This document shows positions 34,973 through 45,500 of a DNA stretch of 64,000 nt, piece by piece. The notes under the pieces were generated by a model that was given only the letters and a program-made list of their open reading frames with translations, was not told where the DNA came from and made no database searches. The translations under genes were made by a program, and so were the position numbers. Source of the DNA: Termitidicoccus mucosus (GTDB lineage: Bacteria > Verrucomicrobiota > Verrucomicrobiia > Opitutales > Opitutaceae); NCBI RefSeq assembly GCF_038725785.1, contig NZ_CP109796.1, forward strand, positions 1,240,001-1,304,000. The letters run 5' to 3'. The stretch's first letter is position 1. Each line of letters begins with the position of its first letter.

Positions 34973-35691
34973 CAAGCGGTTTTGGGTTCGGGGTCAATCA
35001 ATTCGACTTCGGTTAAAAAGTGTTCCGGCCGGCCGAGGATGAGTTGGGAGCTTTCGTCGGCCAGGGTCTGCAGGATCGCCAGCAGGGTTTGCGTCTGCCG
35101 GCCCAGTTCGGAGAGCTGGTATGAGCGCAGACGCCAGTGCAGGTAGCGGGGACACTCGACCAAGCCGCACTGCATCAGCAGGGGCAGGCACGCTCCGGCA
35201 CTGGCGCCGGGCACCGCTTTGGTCCAGGATATGAACTGCTCCCGGACAAACGCCTCGGCGGGCATCTGCGCGAGCAGCGTCATCGCTCCGCGCTGGCGCA
35301 GCAGTTTGCGGATGATCCAGGCTCCGCCGCGCAGTTCGCCGTGGCCATCGTTCTGGCCCGCGGCGCAGGCGGTCTTTCGGCACAGGGTATCCAGGGGTCG
35401 GAACTCAGTTTCCAGGATGTCTTGCAAACGAGCGCCTGCCGCCGTCAGCGCATGGAGGCTGTCCGGCCCGGTTTCCTCCGGCTCACGCCGTTCGAGCAGG
35501 AGGGCGCGGCCCAGCTTCCGGACCAGTTGGCCGGCGGTGCCTTTGGCCAGTCCGGGGACCAGCCGGGGCAGATCGGACGGACGGCGCGGGCGCGCCCGGA
35601 AACGGCGGAAGCCGAGCGCGTAGGCCCGGCGACGCAGCAGGTAGTCAAGGGCTTTCCAGAGGCTAGTGGCGGGCTGGCCTTCCTCACTCAT
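34972..35691 (-). CDS. Tandem winged-helix-like protein of unknown function
   Basis: A 239-residue protein from the ATG at 35691, which has GGAGGA seven bases upstream and overlaps the RT-like gene by eight bases. Two segments look like winged helices: AGQLVRKLGRALLLERREPE followed by HALTAAGARLQDIL, and LPLLMQCGLVECPRYLHWRL with YQLSELGRQTQTLLAIL, the latter close to MarR/PadR patterns. No sensory domain is seen. The tight overlaps on both sides place it in one operon with the RT-like and receiver-like genes. DNA binding is inferred from pattern only. Confidence 0.55.
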   Translation of the reverse strand: MSEEGQPATSLWKALDYLLRRRAYALGFRRFRARPRRPSDLPRLVPGLAKGTAGQLVRKLGRALLLERREPEETGPDSLHALTAAGARLQDILETEFRPLDTLCRKTACAAGQNDGHGELRGGAWIIRKLLRQRGAMTLLAQMPAEAFVREQFISWTKAVPGASAGACLPLLMQCGLVECPRYLHWRLRSYQLSELGRQTQTLLAILQTLADESSQLILGRPEHFLTEVELIDPEPKTA

Positions 35692-36307
35692 CCCCGGTCC
35701 TCCAGTCACATTCCCGGACATCTACCACGGGAGCCTTGAGGAAGAGTCTGAGCAGGCGCAACACGTCGTCGTCATGCACATGCGCGACGACTAGTCGCAG
35801 CAAGGTCGGGAAGGACGCGCGCATCTGTCCATCGCCGTCCTCGATGTCGAAGGCGCCAAAATCGTAGCTACCATTGCGCACGGTACGGCGCAGCGCTGCC
35901 AGCGTGCGCGCATGTTCCGGATTTTCCTCAGAACAGGCTTCTGCCAGCGCGGCTTCCAGCACCAGCAGCAACGCGGTGTGGACGATGCGGTCTTTGACGG
36001 AGAGCAGCCGGCAAGGCCGGTGCATCCGATCCTGGATGATCCACGACACCGGGCCGGGGCGGTAGCGCCGGCTTTCCAACTCCTCTTTGAGCGTGACGAC
36101 GAAGGCGGGTTCGCGATGAGCGGGCGCACGCGGCTCGGGATCGCTGTCGGCGAGCATGTCGGCCAGCACGAAGTAGCTGGCCGCGCCGAGCACTTCGCGA
36201 CGGCACAGGATCGGATACAGCGGCAACACCACCTTCGGCCTGGATGCAAAGGCATCCACAAAATCCAGACATAGTGAACGGAGAAGCGATGGCATGTTGG
36301 CGATCAT
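35684..36307 (-). CDS. Truncated reverse-transcriptase-like protein (no YxDD)
   Basis: A 207-residue protein. The middle matches the N-terminal half of group-II-like reverse transcriptases: YRPGPVSWIIQ (82-92), RPCRLLSVKDRIVHTALLLV (97-116; compare RPLGIPTVKDRIVQ-A-LLVLE in RTs), then FDIEDGDG (153-160) at the position of catalytic motif A, and DDDVLRLLRLFLKAPVVD (179-196), matching the helix that follows. The chain stops before the YxDD motif and thumb, and motif A lacks the usual aromatic residues, so polymerase activity is unlikely. It sits after the giant adhesin gene and overlaps the winged-helix gene. A start at 36295 is also possible. Confidence 0.6.
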   Translation of the reverse strand: MIANMPSLLRSLCLDFVDAFASRPKVVLPLYPILCRREVLGAASYFVLADMLADSDPEPRAPAHREPAFVVTLKEELESRRYRPGPVSWIIQDRMHRPCRLLSVKDRIVHTALLLVLEAALAEACSEENPEHARTLAALRRTVRNGSYDFGAFDIEDGDGQMRASFPTLLRLVVAHVHDDDVLRLLRLFLKAPVVDVRECDWRTGDE

Positions 36308-36355
36308 GGCGGGGCGAGGGCGGGAGCTATGAACTGGGGGTGGGGCGATTTAGTT

Positions 36356-36383
36356 GGTTTGTTTGAACGGAAGGAAACGAACC
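36356..36383. repeat. Intergenic inverted repeat
   Basis: GGTTTGTTT (36356-36364) pairs with AAACGAACC (36375-36383), with one G-U pair and a 10-base loop. It lies 49 bp upstream of the RT-like start codon. No T-tract follows. Confidence 0.45.
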
Positions 36384-36432
36384 ACACTAATAATACCTTT
36401 CCCGAACCCGTTTTGGAATTTAGCGGCCCCTG

Positions 36433-36474
36433 TCCTTGTGGAGGGACGGCACGGAGGCCGTCGCTCCACAAGGA
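36433..36474. repeat. Long hairpin, REP-like, between giant adhesin and RT-like gene
   Basis: TCCTTGTGGAG (36433-36443) pairs with CTCCACAAGGA (36464-36474), and inside it GACGGC-type bases (36445-36450) pair with GCCGTC (36457-36462). The stem is about 17 bp with one mismatch. No T-tract follows on the minus strand, so it is more like a REP/BIME unit or a transcript-stabilising structure than a terminator. Confidence 0.6.
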
Positions 36475-36518
36475 TGAATCTCATTCGGAAATGGCATAAG
36501 AGATTATCTCTAAATGAT

Positions 36519-39500
36519 CTAGTGGGTCAAATGGGCGACGGGGACACCGTCAGGAAGCAGCGCGGCGGTCTCGGGCGGAGGCTCTTCGATCGGGCCGTAA
36601 CCGACGGTCTCGACAGTGATGATCGAGGGAATGACCGGGGCGGCGGCCGGGGCGCGGCGGGTGCCGGCCGCGGCTTCCATCGCGGCGGCGGTGGCGGCTC
36701 CGGCCGTGTTGGTCGCGGCCGTAAGGGCGCCAAGATTTGGCAGCGCGGCCATGGGAATACCGGTCGCATCACCCTGCACTTGGATATTGGCGGCGTTGAT
36801 CACCTGTAAGGCTGCAAGGTTGATATTACCCGAGACCCGGATGCCGGCCTCGCCCACGTCGATGGTGCCCAAGGGGGCGATCAGGTCCACGTCGCCAGCC
36901 GGCACCTCGGGGATCGGAGCCAGCGTGGCAATGCCCGCGCCGCTGCTCGGCACGGTCGGCGACAGCGTCACGTTGCCGTAGTTGTCGTAAACCCTCTTGG
37001 GCGGCGTATAGACAATCGTGGTCTTGCTGCCGCGTCCGGCATTGATGTCGCCCTCTGCCGACCAGCCAAAGATGGCGCCGCCGAAGGTCGTCATGATGCG
37101 CGAGAGGCCGAGCAGGATGCTGCCCTCGGAATATATTTGAATGTCACCCGCGCCTTGCGTGACCACGCCCGCGGTCGCGGGGGGCACCTGCCCTTCCATG
37201 CCGACCATCACCTGCCCGCCCGGCGCCAGCATCTGGATGTCGCCGCCGAAGAGTGTGCGGATGCCCGAGCCGCCAAACATCGTGATGTCGCCCGTGCGCA
37301 CGATTTCGTTGTCGTTCGCGTCGGTCTCGGGGAACAACGTGGCGATCATCTGACGGCCCCGCAGGTAGCTGGCGAAGCGGCGGCTTTCCGGGTTGTTGTA
37401 TTCGCGGCCGCCCTCGCGCAGTTCGTTGTAATAGACCGAGCGCAGGAAGACGCGCTGCTCCTCCGGCTTCAACTCCGTCGTGAACCAGGCCAGCGCGGTC
37501 TCACTGTCGGCGGCCTCGTAGTTGTAGTTTTCTTTCAACCACGCCATCAGTTCCTCGTCGTAAACCTTCGCGACTTTGCCGTGGTTTTCGGGGTAGTCGG
37601 GGTGGTAGAGCGGCAACTCCGGGTTGGCGAGATTGGCCGGGTCGAGGTAGAGATCGCGCAGGGCGTCCCAAGCCACGCCGTTGGCCATGCCGGCCATCAG
37701 GGCGATGTCGGCGCCGGGGCGGTTGTCGCCGGGGAGGAGCGCGCCCCGGCTGGTCAGCGTGCCGTTGTCGCCTTGGTAGATGTTGCGCCCGGCGGTGACT
37801 TCCAGCGCGCCGGGGCCGTAAATTTCCACGTTGGCGTGGATGATGTCGCGGCCCGCCGAGAGGAGCGAGACGTCGGTGTCGCGGGCGTTGAGGATGAGGT
37901 TGGGGGCGTCGTAGTAGGAGCCGGAGGCGCCGCCGAAGGCCACGATGTCGCGGCCGGCCAGGATGTGCGCGGCTTTCGCCACCGGGAGGCGGGTGGTGAC
38001 GCCGTAGCTGCTGGCGAGGTCGCCCATGCGGAAGCTCACGATGTCGCCCTCGGCGGCGTAGATGCGCATGGGGTCGGCGTCGGCGGCGTGCAGGTTGGTG
38101 AGCGGCATGTCGGGCTGGAAGGCGAAGTAGCCTTGCGTGGGCGTGCGCGTGCCCTGGTCGCCTTCGTAGCGCGGCAGGCCGTAGGCGATGAGCGTGTTGG
38201 TGAGGGCGTAGGCGTCAGTGAAATAGCTCGTGCCTGGCCCGGCCAGGATGTAGGCCGGTTTGAAGGGATTCGGGATGAGGTCGAGGGTGGCGCTCGCGCC
38301 GGACATGGCGAGACGCGCGGGGCCTCCGATGACGCCGGCGTAGATGGAATCCATCGCCAGCAGTTCGAGCTGGCCGGTGGCGGAGGGGACCAGTTCGATG
38401 GTCATCGGCGAGTTGGTGATGCGGCTGCCGTAGTAGATGCTGCCGGCGGCGGCGGTGGCGTAAAACCTGGGCGTGGTCAACAGCAGGCCCGAAGTGCCCA
38501 GGCCGAAGGGTGCGATGTTGCCGCCGGCGGAGAAGAGCGAAACGGCGGTGTCGTCCCGCCAGAGGGAAAACCAGGTCAAGGCGGTGTTCTGGCTGGCGGG
38601 GTCGGGCTGGTAGTCGAAGAGGCGGGTGTTGGCGCTGTAGATGTCGCCCATGGTGGCGTCGCGGGGGACGTTGACGGAGAGGTTGCCGCGGGTGCGGAAG
38701 GCCACCGAGCCGTCGCCGGGCGTGATTTGCGGGGCACCTTGCGGCGTGTAGGCGTAGCCGCTGGATATGCCCCCGGCGGCGTAGATGTCGGGCGCGCGGG
38801 GGTCGCCCGAGGAGAGGGCGCCGTAGGCGGGTTTGAGGAAGCCGATGGCGGCAGCCTCCAGCCGGATGTCGCCGCGCAGGTTGGTGAAGGAGCCGCCGTC
38901 CATGTCGAGGTAATCGAACGAGGCGAAGGGGTTGAGGCGGCCGCCGATGCGCACGTCGATGTCGCCGCCGCCGGTTTGCGTGATTTCGCCGCCGGTGACG
39001 ACGCCGTCCCGGGTGGTCACGGAGGTGACGCGGCCAGTCGAGCCGACGGCGACGAGCAGGGAGGTGCTGTAAACGTCATCGGTGCCGCCATATTGGCTGC
39101 GACTGACGGGGGAGGCGAGCACGCCGGCATCGCCGCCGACGCGGATGCGGACGTTGCCGCCGCCGAGGGCGCCGAAGCCGGAGAAGCCGTAGAGGGCGGC
39201 GGCGGGTTTCTGGTTGTAGGTGACCGGGATGAAGGTGCCGAAGTTGAGGCCCCAGGCGGTTTTGATGCCGAGGGCGTCGTCGCCGCCTTGTTTCCAGAGC
39301 CAGTTGGAGACGGACTGGTTGTTCAGCCCGCCCTGTTTGTAGGTGTAGGCGGAGAGGTCGCCCTGGACGGTGACGGTGAGGTCGCCGCCGTGGTCGGGAT
39401 ACCAGACGGAGCGTTCGCCGAGGGCGGAGGCCCAGTCGGCGAGGGTCGCGCCGAGCACGATGCCGGGGGGACGGGGGAGGCGGAAGGCTTCGTCGCCGCC

Positions 39501-42500
39501 GCCGGGCAGTTCGGTGTCGGTGCCGGCGGTGTAGATGCCGTAGGGGGCGGTCTGGGTGAAATCGCCGCCGGCGAGGAGGTCGAGGCTGCCGATGCCGGTG
39601 CGGATGACGTTGAGGCCGGGCTGGCTGATGTTGCTACGGCGGAGGTTGTCGAGGGTGAGGTTGCCGGCGTGACCGGCGGCGGCGAGGGCGTGCGCGGGGA
39701 GGAGGGCGCGGGCGTCGGCGGCGGAGAGGTCGGCGCCGGCGGCGAGGCGGATGTCCGCCGACAGGCTGCCGGGGGCGAGCATGGGGGCGACGGCCCAGAG
39801 CAGGCGGGATTGCGCGTCGTAGAGGGTCTCGGCGATGTTGGTGCCGGCGGGGAGGGTGTCCCCGGCGAGGAACGGCAGCGGGTTGGTGAGGATGTAGTTT
39901 TTGGGCAGGGAGGTGCCGGGCGGGATGACGAAGGATTCCACTTCGTATTCGTTGCCGGAGTAGAAGCCGACCTGAGCGCTGATGATCGTGCCTCGGGGCA
40001 GCAGGGTGCCGGGGGGGATGGAGGGGTTGTCGCGCGCATTATACTCGGTGCCGTCGGGGAGGCGGATGTATTGGTTGCCGCCGACGCGCTCGGCGCTGCC
40101 GCCGGTCGTGAAGTCCTTGGCCAGAACCACATCGACGGGCGCCCTGTTATAGGCGCCAATCGTGAGGCCGCTGAATTTGACGGTGGCGTTGGCGGGGGTG
40201 TTGGAGCGCAGTTTGGTGCCGGCGTGGAAGATGGTGCCCTCGGCGAGGTTGCGCGGGAGTTGGTCGCCGGGCAAATAGGTCTTCGGCGTTCCGCCCTGAG
40301 TCGCCACGACATCCACCCTGCCCTCTTCGACAACGGGCAGGTCACTGGCGTCCGGGAAGGCAAAGACATAACTCCAGGCGGTTTGGTTATAAGGGACATT
40401 CCACAGGACCATGGCCGTGGCCGCGGTTTCGCCGCCGGGAAGTTCCTGGGGGCCGGGGAAGGTGACGGCGAAGGGGAGGCGGGAGCCGCTGTCGAACTTT
40501 GTGCCGGCGGGGAGGTTGAGGTCGAAGGTGAGCACGGTGTCGGCGGCGACCCTGCCGGCGGCGAGGAGGAGGGCGCGGTCGTCGGGCGTGGGTTTGGCCT
40601 GGGCAAAGCCATCGGTGATGCTGCCCTTGATGACGAGGTCGGCGGGGGCGCGCAGTTGGAGGGCGAGGGGCTCGCCCGCGCCGTAGCTGGCGGAGGCGGG
40701 GGCGCGGTCGGCGGCGGGGCCGTAGCGGTAGCGGGAGAGGTCGAGGTCGCCGGGGACGGTGAGCTTGCCGCCGGAGGCGTCGCCGCCGGTGATTTCCACG
40801 CCGGGGCGGAGGTGGAAGGCGTCGCCGCGGGCCTTGAGGCCGGCGAGGCGGTTTTGGAGGGCGGTGTCGGCGAGGGCGTTGGCGTGGAAGAGCTGGTTTT
40901 GCGCGTCGATCTGATCGAGGCCGGCAAAGCCTTTTTGCGGGTCGGCGTAGGTTTCGGCGTCGGTGGTGGTTTTGGTCAGGTTGTCGGGCGTCGTCACGAC
41001 GGTGTTGACGTTGCCGATGGCGGTGCCGGGGGGGGCCATCACGGTGGTGGTTTCGAGGGTTTTGAGGAGTTCGACGTTCGTGACGGTGGTGATGAGCCTT
41101 CCGGGGGTGGAGTCATCAATGACGGTGTCGATGCTGGGCGGGGTGTCGAGGGCGACGAGCGCGGAGGTCTGGCTGATGACCTCGCGGTTGGCGTTGGTGG
41201 CTTTGATCCAGTAGGGGCCGTTACCGGAGGCGTCGTAGCAGCCGAAGAGCTGCGTGCCGGAGGGCACGCCGTCGATGTCGATCATCACGTCATCGGTGAA
41301 GGTGGCGTCGTTCATGACGATCTGGCCGATTTTGTCGCCGGGATTGTAAACGGTGCCGTCGCCGCCGGTGATTTTCCCGGAGACGAGCGTGGCTTTGCCA
41401 CTTTTCAGGCCGGTCTGGCCGGGGAAATAGAGGCTAAATACATAAGGATAAGTGGAGTAGTCTGCCTGGAGGGCAAAGCCGAGGGCATAGTTCAGCTCGA
41501 CATAGTCGGGGTAGCCAACGGTCATGTTCATGCCGAAGGGGAAGCTTTCGCCCGAAAACGTGGTGACGGTAACGGTAACGGTGCGGGTCATGGTTTCCAG
41601 GAGGGTGCGGGTGGTGGTCTGGAGTTCGTTGGAGCTGATGGGCGAGTCGGTGCCGTTGTCCTGCACGATGGAGCCGTTTTCGTCGGCGGGGGAGTAGGTC
41701 CAGTAGGCGTTGAGGGCGATGGAGTCTGCGCCGCGGATGTCGAGGGGGCCGGAGGCGTCGATGTTGATGTCGCCGCCGGTTTCGTCGGCGCGGCGGGCGT
41801 TGAGGGTGAGGCGGCCGCGGTCCACGCCGTCGGGCGAGGAGAGGTCGAGGGTGGCGCCGGCGTCGAGGCGCAGCCAGCCCTCGGCGGAGGAGAGTTCGAT
41901 GTGGGCGCGGTTGAGGGCTTCGACGGGCTGGCCGTAGCCGTCGAGCTGCATCTCCGTGCCGCGCACGTCGAGGACGGCGGTGGAGGCGAGGCGGAGGTCG
42001 TCGCGGGAGGCGAGGCGGATGGAGCCGGGGCGGGGGCCGGAGGCGTCGATGAGGCCGTTGACGGTGAGGCTGCCGTTATCGACGGAGACGGAGATATCGC
42101 GGGCCTTGAGGCCGTCGCCGATGAGGAGGTCGCCTTCGGTGAAGCGGAAGGAGCGGGCGGCGGAGAAGCCGTCCTGGGTGAGTCGGGTGTTGAGGGCGGC
42201 GAAGGCGGAGGAGAGGGCGGCGGGGTCGTCGGCGATGAGGCGTGCGCGGAGGTCGAAGGAGCCGCCATCGTGCCCCTCCCCGCCGGTGGCGAGGAGTTCG
42301 CCGTCGAGGCGGACGCGGCCCGAGAGGGCGGAAAGGGTGAGCAAGCCGGCGTCCTCGCCGGGGGCGGAGAGGTCGATTTGCGCGCCGGCGCGGTGGGTGA
42401 TGTTGCCGGAGGTGCTTTCGAGGGAGGCGTCGCCGCCCCAGGTGTGGCGGGTGACGTCGTGGAAGACGACGGGGAGGCCGGAGAGGTCGAGGCGGGCGGC

Positions 42501-45500
42501 GTCGGCGAGGGTGATGTCGCCCGCGGCGGAGAGGGTGAGCCTGCCGCTGTGGAGGACGATGGAGGAGGCGATGTCGATGGAGGAGGCGGTGTGCAGGCCG
42601 ATTTCCGCGCCGAGGCCGGAGGCGGCGGGCGCGGAGGTGGCGGCGGAGGGAGCGGTGACGTCAATCGGGCCGCCGGCGTGGAAGTGGAGGAAGGCGGCGG
42701 AGTCGCCGGTGAGGAGCGGGGTGTTGAGGTGGAGGGCGCCGCCGGCGCCGACGTAGGCGGCGGGGTCGAAGACGTCGAGGGCGGCGGGGTTGTCGCCGGT
42801 TTGGTAAACGGAGAGGGTGCCGCGGGCGTTGGCGGTGATGGCGGAGGAGGCGTTGAAGGCCACATCGGAGAAGCCGAGCATGAGGCGGTCGAAGGTGATG
42901 GAGGTGTCGGGCCGGGCGGGGGAGGGGTAGCCGAAGACGATGGAGCCGGCGTCGATGACGAAGCGGCCGGAGCCCGCGCCGCCGTCGCGCAGCGCGCCGG
43001 GTCTGGCGCTGGAGGAGACGAGGCCGTAGGAGCTTTCGGCCTCGAAGATTTCGGCGCCGTTCCAGACGAAGGTGTCGGTGGTGAGGCGGACGGTGTCGGC
43101 GGCGGAGCCGTAGCCGTAGAGGGCGGGGCTGTTGAAGACAAGTTGGGCGAGGCTGGAGCGGCCGGTGGCGGGGTCGATGGTGTTGAGGGCAATGTCGCCA
43201 AAGAAGTTGATGGATTGCGAGGCGCCGAGGATGAGCGTCTCGACGGCAGGGGCGCCGGAGGCGGGGTCGCCGGCGAGGAGGCCGTCGAGGATGGACTGGT
43301 TGAGGATCATGCCGTCGGGCAGGGGGCCGGCGGCGGCGAGGGCGTCGGAGGAGCCGATGTTGAAGGAGGGGACGGTGAGGAAGAGGTTGCGCGTGCCGAA
43401 GCGGGCGGAGCCCTCCATGTTCAGGCCGCGGTCGGAGTAGAAGCCGATGGAGCCTTCGGAGCGGAGGGAGACGCCTTCGCCGAGCGTGATGGAGGAGGTG
43501 TTGAGGCCGGCGGGGGAGTTGAGGACGAGCAGGCCGTTGGAGACGGCGAGCAGGGCGAGTTCGCCGTAGGGGGTCGGGGCGTCGCCAAAAAGGAGGCCAG
43601 AGGAGGAATCGGGCGAGGCGATGCCGCGCCCGAGGGTGTCGATGGTCGCGCCGCTTTCCAGTGTGATGGTGTCGCGGGAGGCGAGGATGACTTGCGAGCC
43701 GCGCAGGGTGACGCCGCCCTCGATGAGCAAATCGTAGCCGAGCTGCCCCATGCCGCCGGTGGAGACGGAGAGGGCGGTGGCGCCCTGCGAGGGGACGCCG
43801 CCGATGTAGAGATTGGGGGCGTTGACGCGGTCGAGGGCGTCGGAGGAGACGGTGATGTAGGCGCCCCGGTCGGCGGTGTCGCGGTTTTCCGTGGCGCTGC
43901 CGGGGGCGGTGATGACGAGGTTGACATAGCGGCTGCTGGAGAGCGCGAAGCCGCCGTCGTAGCCGCCGGGCGCGGCGGAGAAGTCGGCCAAGCCGTCAAA
44001 AACGAGGGCGCTGTTGGCGTCGCCCTCGGGATAGTCGCCGGGCGAGAAGGTGAGGTATTTGCCGTCGGCCTCCAGCCGGGGGCGGAGGTTGCCAAAGATG
44101 CCGGCCTGCTCCACCTGGTAGGCGGCGAAACTTTGCTCGTTGTAGTGCGCCCAAGTGCGGAAGACCGCGCCGGGCGTGACGGTGACGAGGTTGGGTAAGG
44201 CATCGCGGATGCCGGTGCCGGCGACGCCCTGCACGCCCATCATCGCAAAGGAGCCGTCGCGCTGCGCGGTGACGCCCGCGAAGGGCCGGCTGGTCGCCGC
44301 GCCGAGTTCGACGCGGAAGGCGCCAGGGAGCAACGCATAGTTGGCCGGCAGGAGCGTGTAAGTGCCGGCGGGCAGGCCGGGCACGCCGGCGGGGATGGTG
44401 ATGGTCTGGCCGGCTTCCGGCACGGCGCCGGTCCATTGCGAGGCGTAGCCGCCGGCGACGGGGGCGGTGACGACGCCGGGGACGATAGCGAAGACCTGGC
44501 CACCGGGGTTGCGCGGATAGAGCAGCGTGTCAACCGAGCCGCCGCGCCCGGTGACGAACGCGCCGCCGAGGAGGTGGCCGCCGCCGGAGAGGTCGAGCAG
44601 CGAGCCGGCCTCGCCGTGGAAGGAATCCGCGTTGACGGTCACCACGCCCTGGGCTCCCACATAGGCGCCGAGGATGGCGGAGGTCACCGCTTTTTCGCCG
44701 TTGACGAGGTAATCGACGCCGTCGGCGGTGCCGCCGTAGGGCATGAGCAGACCGTTGGCGCTGACGGAGGTGATGCTGCCGTCGAGCAGTTCCACCAGGC
44801 CGCCGTTGGTGAGGCCGCCAGTCAGGGTGATGGAGCCGAGGGGCGCGCGGACGATGCCGCCCTGCCGGACGGTTTGCGCGCCCAATTCCAACTGGCCGAA
44901 GACCGAGAGCGGCACGGCGGGCGTCTCCGCGCCGACGCGCTCGATGGCGAGCAGGTCGCCGGCGGTGACGCGGGCCAGCGTGTTGCTCGTCGGGTAGAGT
45001 TGCGCAGCGGCGAGGGTGAGCTCGCCCGGCGCCTGAACGAGGGTGCGCCGGTCGAGGCTGCTCGATGAAGTGGAGGCGACGGAGGGCAGGAAACGCAGGT
45101 CGCCGGCGCTTTCGACGCGGACCTGGTCGTAGTCGATCTTCGCGAGGTGGCGGAAATCCACCAGGCCGCCCGCGATGTCGAAGGAGCCGCCGGCGGGGAG
45201 GACGGGCACCCGGTCGGGATACACGTCCGAGCCGCCGCCGTTCAGCACAGACCAGCCGTCCACGTAAACATACGGGGCGGCGAGGGAGACGCGCGCGCCC
45301 TCGGCGCTGTTGCCCAAGTAGCCCTTGGAAAGCGTGAGGCTGCGCCCGAGGCTCAGGCTCACGTCGCCGTCGAAGACGATGCCATTTCTCCCCCAAAGGG
45401 AAACGCTGTCGAAGCCGCCCGCGGTGATTTGCTCGACGCTGACGCGGGCCGCGCCGAGCGAGCCGATCACGAACGCCTCATCCGCCTCCCCCGCCCGCAA

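Noticed and set aside
37137-44198. A 2353-residue plus-strand open frame opposite the giant exoprotein, and similar ones at 46836-50099, 13426-15849 and 15704-18484
   Set aside because: They are antisense to clear genes, with low-complexity Gly/Ala/Val/Glu composition caused by GC-rich codons in the true frame. No domain, signal or ribosome site supports them.
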